Part shown: piece after piece, positions 60,564 through 64,000 of the stretch | Numbering within the stretch: the first letter of the stretch is position 1 | Layout: the number at the start of each line of letters is the position of its first letter | Assembly: GCF_018595685.2 (NCBI RefSeq) | Contig: NZ_CP092334.1 | Coordinates: forward strand, 1,392,001 to 1,456,000 | Source: Flavihumibacter rivuli | Lineage (GTDB): Bacteria > Bacteroidota > Bacteroidia > Chitinophagales > Chitinophagaceae | Direction of reading: 5' to 3' | DNA: 64,000 nt | The notes under the pieces: generated by a model | Seen by the model: only the letters and a program-made list of their open reading frames with translations | Databases searched by the model: none | What the model was told of the DNA's origin: nothing | Program-made: the position numbers and the translations under genes

Positions 60564-63500
60564 ATGAACATATCTGAACTGAGTTTAAGGCGCCCGGTAT
60601 TAGCCATTGTAATGAACATTATCATCATAGTGTTCGGTGTGATCGGCTACAAGTTCCTGGGCGTCCGCGATTACCCTGCCATCGATCCCCCGATCGTCAA
60701 CGTAAGGACCTCCTATCCCGGTGCCAATGCCGATATCATTGAATCGCAGATCACCGAGGTGTTGGAGAAATCGATCAATGGTATTGCGGGTGTAAAGAAT
60801 ATCAGTTCCCTGAGCAGCCAGGGAAACAGCAGCATCACAGTTGAATTCGACCTGAATATCGACCTGGAAGCCGCTGCCAATGATGTACGTGATAAGGTAT
60901 CGCAGGCTGTTCGTTCACTGCCTTCTGACCTGGACGCCCCTCCGGTGGTATCCAAGGCAGATGCCAGTTCGGACTTTATCCTGTCGATGACCGTTCAGAG
61001 CAATACCCGCAACCAGTTGGAGATGACGGAGTATGCTACCAATAACCTGCTTGAACGCTTGCAGACCATCCCCGGTGTAAGTAGCATCCAGATATGGGGG
61101 GAAAAGAAATATGCCATGCGCATATGGTTCGATCCCGCCAAGCTCTCTGCCTATGGCCTTACCCCTGCAGATGTGCAGGCAGCCCTTCGGGCCCAGAATG
61201 TGGAATTACCCTCCGGAAAGATCTCCGGTAATGCAACCGAACTCTCCGTCCGGACCTTCGGTTTGCTGAATACAGAGGAAGACTTCAATAATATCATTGT
61301 AAAAACAGTGAATGGAGCCGATATCAGGCTCAAGGATGTGGGCGAGGCGGTATTAGGACCCGAGAACGAAGAATCCATACTCAAGGAAAGTGGCATCCCG
61401 ATGATCGCCCTGGCCATCATTCCGCAGCCCGGCTCCAACTATGTGGCCATCAGCGATGAGTTTTACAAGCGCTATGAGCAGATCAAGAAAGAAGTACCTG
61501 ATGATATCTCCCTGGATATTGCACTCGACCAAACCAAGTTCATCAAGCGTTCTATTACCGAGGTAGAAGAAACATTGATCATTTCCTTCATCCTGGTGGT
61601 ACTGATCATTTACCTCTTCTTCCGCGACTGGATCATTGCGATCCGCCCATTAATAGATATCCCGGTTTCCCTGATTGGCGCCTTCTTCATCATGTACCTG
61701 TTCGGCTTTACGATCAACGTACTGACCCTGCTGGCGATCGTTTTGGCCACGGGCCTGGTGGTGGATGACGGTATCGTTGTGACAGAGAATATCTTCAAGA
61801 AAATGGAGCAGGGCATGGGTAAGTGGCAGGCTGCCAAGGAAGGCTCCAAAGAGATCTACTTCGCGGTAATCGCCACCTCTATCACCCTTGCGGTGGTATT
61901 CCTACCCATTGTGTTCCTGCAAGGCTTCGTAGGCCGCCTTTTCCGTGAATTCGGAATTGTTGTGGCCGGTGCGGTACTGATCTCGGCCTTTGTATCCCTT
62001 ACCCTCACCCCGGTACTGAACGTAAAGCTGACCAGGAAGGTGCACAAACACTCCTGGTTCTACAATAAGACCGAACCCTTCTTCCGTGCTTTGGAGAACG
62101 GCTACCGCAGTTCGTTAACTGCGTTTATGCGTGTACGTTGGATCGCCCTCGTATTGATCGCAGTGTGTTTTGCCGTGATCTTTTTCATAGGGCGGCAGCT
62201 GCAATCCGAATTGGCGCCACTGGAAGACAGGAGCCAGTTCAGGCTTTCGATCACCGCTCCGGAAGGAACATCCTTCGATTACATGGATGCTTATATCGAC
62301 AGGCTCGGGAAGATGGTAATGGATTCCACTCCGGAGAAAAAAGTAATGATCACCGTTACAGCCCCTGGCTTCACCGGTTCGGGTTCTGTAAATACGGGAT
62401 TCCTGCGTATGTTGTTGGTTGACCCCGAAGAGAGGCAACGCAGCCAGCAGGAGATCGTTGACATGGTGAACCGGAACCTGCCGAAGTTCAATGAAGGAAG
62501 GGCATTCGCCATCCAGGAGCAGACCATTTCGGTTAACCGAAGGGGTGGTTTACCGGTGCAATTCGTCATCCAGAACGTAAACTTTGATAAACTCCGTGAA
62601 GTATTGCCCAAGTTCCTGGAGGAGGCCAATAAGAATCCAGTTTTCCAGGGGGTTGATGCAGACCTGAAGTTCAACAAGCCAGAATTAAGGGTGAATGTTG
62701 ACCGTCTTAAGGCCAGCCAATTGGGCGTGAGCATTGAAGATGTCTCCTCTACCCTCCAACTGGCATTGAGTAACAGAAGGCTGGGTTATTTTACCAAGGA
62801 TGGAAAGCAGTACCAGGTAATTGGACAGTTGGCCAGGAGCGATCGCGACGAACCTACTGACCTCAAATCAGTATATGTTCGCAGCAACCGCGGCGAGATC
62901 ATTTCACTGGACAACCTGGTGACTTTTACAGAAGAAACCACCCCGCCTACCATCTACCACTTTAACCGATATAAGTCAGCGACCATTTCCGCAGGACTTG
63001 CACCGGGCAAGACCATTGGCGATGGTATCAAGGAGATGGAAAAGATCGCGGACAAATTACTGGATGATACCTTTACCACTTCATTGTCCGGAAACTCCCG
63101 CGACTTCGCGGAAAGTTCCAGCAATACCAGCTTTGCCTTCCTGTTGGCATTAGGACTTATCTTCCTGATCCTGGCAGCCCAGTTCGAGAGCTTTATTGAT
63201 CCGCTCATTATCATGATCACGGTGCCCCTGGCCCTTGCCGGCGCCATCCTGTCGCTCTGGGCCTTCGACCAAACCCTTAATATCTTCTCACAGATCGGTA
63301 TGATCATGCTTATCGGCCTGGTAACGAAGAACGGTATCCTGATCGTGGAATTTGCCAACCATAAACGGATGGAAGGAATGGGTAAATCAGCATCCGCCAT
63401 TGATGCCGCTGTGATGCGCCTGCGCCCTATCCTGATGACCAGCCTGGCCATGTCACTGGGCGCCCTGCCATTGGCGCTTTCACTGGGTGCTGCTTCCACC

Positions 63501-63656
63501 AGCCGTATACCGCTGGGTATCGTGATCGTGGGTGGTATCATGTTCTCATTGGTGCTCACCCTTTACATCATCCCGGCCATGTATTCTTATTTGTCAACAA
63601 GCAAGAAAGCCAAAAGCGAACTGGACGAAGCTGTAACAGTACCAGTATCCGCTTAA
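60564..63656 (+). CDS. RND multidrug efflux permease (AcrB/HAE1 family)
   Basis: A 1030-residue inner-membrane proton-driven antiporter, full length for the HAE1 family. It has 12 expected transmembrane helices, the first starting RRPVLAIVMNIIIIVFGVIGY. Two large periplasmic loops are present, and the proton-relay motif LVVDDGIVVTENIFKKME is found on helix 4 (the family has GLVVDDAIVVVEN). It pairs with the adaptor before it and the TolC-family channel after it (10-base gap). Drug specificity cannot be deduced. The helix-10 region has GLVTKNGILIVEFANHKR. Confidence 0.95.
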   Translation: MNISELSLRRPVLAIVMNIIIIVFGVIGYKFLGVRDYPAIDPPIVNVRTSYPGANADIIESQITEVLEKSINGIAGVKNISSLSSQGNSSITVEFDLNIDLEAAANDVRDKVSQAVRSLPSDLDAPPVVSKADASSDFILSMTVQSNTRNQLEMTEYATNNLLERLQTIPGVSSIQIWGEKKYAMRIWFDPAKLSAYGLTPADVQAALRAQNVELPSGKISGNATELSVRTFGLLNTEEDFNNIIVKTVNGADIRLKDVGEAVLGPENEESILKESGIPMIALAIIPQPGSNYVAISDEFYKRYEQIKKEVPDDISLDIALDQTKFIKRSITEVEETLIISFILVVLIIYLFFRDWIIAIRPLIDIPVSLIGAFFIMYLFGFTINVLTLLAIVLATGLVVDDGIVVTENIFKKMEQGMGKWQAAKEGSKEIYFAVIATSITLAVVFLPIVFLQGFVGRLFREFGIVVAGAVLISAFVSLTLTPVLNVKLTRKVHKHSWFYNKTEPFFRALENGYRSSLTAFMRVRWIALVLIAVCFAVIFFIGRQLQSELAPLEDRSQFRLSITAPEGTSFDYMDAYIDRLGKMVMDSTPEKKVMITVTAPGFTGSGSVNTGFLRMLLVDPEERQRSQQEIVDMVNRNLPKFNEGRAFAIQEQTISVNRRGGLPVQFVIQNVNFDKLREVLPKFLEEANKNPVFQGVDADLKFNKPELRVNVDRLKASQLGVSIEDVSSTLQLALSNRRLGYFTKDGKQYQVIGQLARSDRDEPTDLKSVYVRSNRGEIISLDNLVTFTEETTPPTIYHFNRYKSATISAGLAPGKTIGDGIKEMEKIADKLLDDTFTTSLSGNSRDFAESSSNTSFAFLLALGLIFLILAAQFESFIDPLIIMITVPLALAGAILSLWAFDQTLNIFSQIGMIMLIGLVTKNGILIVEFANHKRMEGMGKSASAIDAAVMRLRPILMTSLAMSLGALPLALSLGAASTSRIPLGIVIVGGIMFSLVLTLYIIPAMYSYLSTSKKAKSELDEAVTVPVSA

Positions 63657-63666
63657 ACCAATCAAT

Positions 63667-64000
63667 ATGAGAACCATCAGAGGAATTATTATCATTAGCC
63701 TGGTCAGCCTGGCACAGGTGTCAAAAGCCCAGGAACTGCTGACCCTGGAACAAGCCATTGGAACAGCTTTACAGAATAACTATAATATCCGCCTGAGCAG
63801 GAACGACTCAGCTTCATTTGCTTTGGATAACAGCTATGCCTATGCGGGATTCCTTCCCAGGTTGAATGCCACTGTTACCAAGGTATGGAATGTGAACGCC
63901 CAGAAGCAGGAACTCGCCAATGGAACCAAGCGTGACACATCAGGATTGAAGTCCAACAATATCCAGGCATCCATCAACCTCAACTGGACCCTGTTCGATG
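63667..64000 (+). CDS. TolC-family outer-membrane channel, 5' part
   Basis: Only the first 111 codons lie in the window; the frame runs open off the right edge. It begins with a signal peptide (MRTIRGIIIISLVSLAQVSKAQ) and LLTLEQAIGTALQNNYNIRLSRND, the opening of a TolC/OEP-repeat protein. The strand-like region YAGFLPRLNATVTKVWNVN follows. As the third gene of the RND unit (10 bases after the permease) it is expected to form the outer-membrane exit duct. The remainder of the gene is unseen. Confidence 0.88.
   Translation, partial: MRTIRGIIIISLVSLAQVSKAQELLTLEQAIGTALQNNYNIRLSRNDSASFALDNSYAYAGFLPRLNATVTKVWNVNAQKQELANGTKRDTSGLKSNNIQASINLNWTLFD

Noticed and set aside
1..64000. Phage, integrase, transposase or antiviral defence system
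   Set aside because: All substantial frames fit housekeeping, envelope, transport or unknown exported proteins; none carries integrase, transposase, nuclease-helicase or toxin motifs I recognise.

Overview
The window is a piece of a Bacteroidota chromosome, most likely from the Chitinophagales/Chitinophagaceae. The evidence is lineage-typical protein families (DUF4270, DUF4294, DUF5686 with a carboxypeptidase-like N-terminal domain, GSCFA, stand-alone GT5 synthase domain next to panC/panD), lipoproteins with SSC-type lipoboxes, and promoters of the TAnnTTTG (-7) type instead of TATAAT. The species is not identifiable from the sequence alone. GC is moderate, coding density is high, and I see no phage, integrase, transposase, CRISPR array, rRNA or recognisable defence system. 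It reads as core chromosome.

Layout. 1-5.7 kb: tail of a YeiH-type transporter, a CapA-like metallophosphoesterase, an unknown exported protein, a DUF6010-like membrane protein, and a two-gene unit pairing a secreted heavy-metal-associated (HMA) protein with a barrel-like protein. A tRNA-Ser(UGA) follows with its own promoter and terminator. 5.7-20.6 kb, mostly minus strand: GH63-type glucosidase, CBS-domain protein, secreted EEP-family phosphodiesterase, OmpA-family protein, a MutS2 without Smr domain, histidine kinase, TrhO tRNA hydroxylase, DUF5686 protein. 20.7-31 kb: penicillin acylase family protein, BioF-like enzyme, MiaE, an APH-fold kinase, GSCFA protein, HMG-CoA lyase, RlmB, MetK. 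31-41.3 kb: DUF4270 lipoprotein, GT5 half-synthase diverging from panC-panD, a flippase-like protein overlapping an RfaE2 nucleotidyltransferase, an MBL hydrolase, DUF4294 protein, and the haem-delivery pair CcmE-CcmF. 41.4-50.2 kb: arginase-family enzyme with two related membrane proteins, a PKD/Kelch lipoprotein, a radical SAM protein with an EamA exporter, TonB and FolC. 50.2-64 kb: Nudix hydrolase, YfiT/DinB protein, lone ABC ATPase, CAP lipoprotein, Fbp, aspartate kinase, an L,D-transpeptidase with a TonB-like C-terminal domain, HPD, PurK, and a tripartite RND efflux operon that runs off the right edge.

How genes work together. panC-panD make pantothenate precursors. CcmE-CcmF deliver haem to c-type cytochromes. 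MetK, RlmB, TrhO and MiaE serve methyl transfer and RNA modification. The last three genes form one adaptor-pump-outer-membrane-channel efflux system. Most other genes are single housekeeping or envelope functions.

The most noteworthy signals are not classical genes. (1) Three starts (radical SAM, folC, and an unlisted 30-codon ORF near 58.0 kb) have TAnnTTTG exactly four bases before the ATG, which predicts leaderless mRNAs. (2) A dispersed family of intergenic repeats occurs near 9.8, 10.4, 25.4, 28.8, 37.3 and 37.6 kb, often touching a gene's stop codon. (3) Two 30-residue ORFs have flanking transcription signals. (4) Several proteins have unusual architecture: MutS2 lacking Smr, a CxxxY-type CcmE, and the transpeptidase with a TonB-like tail.
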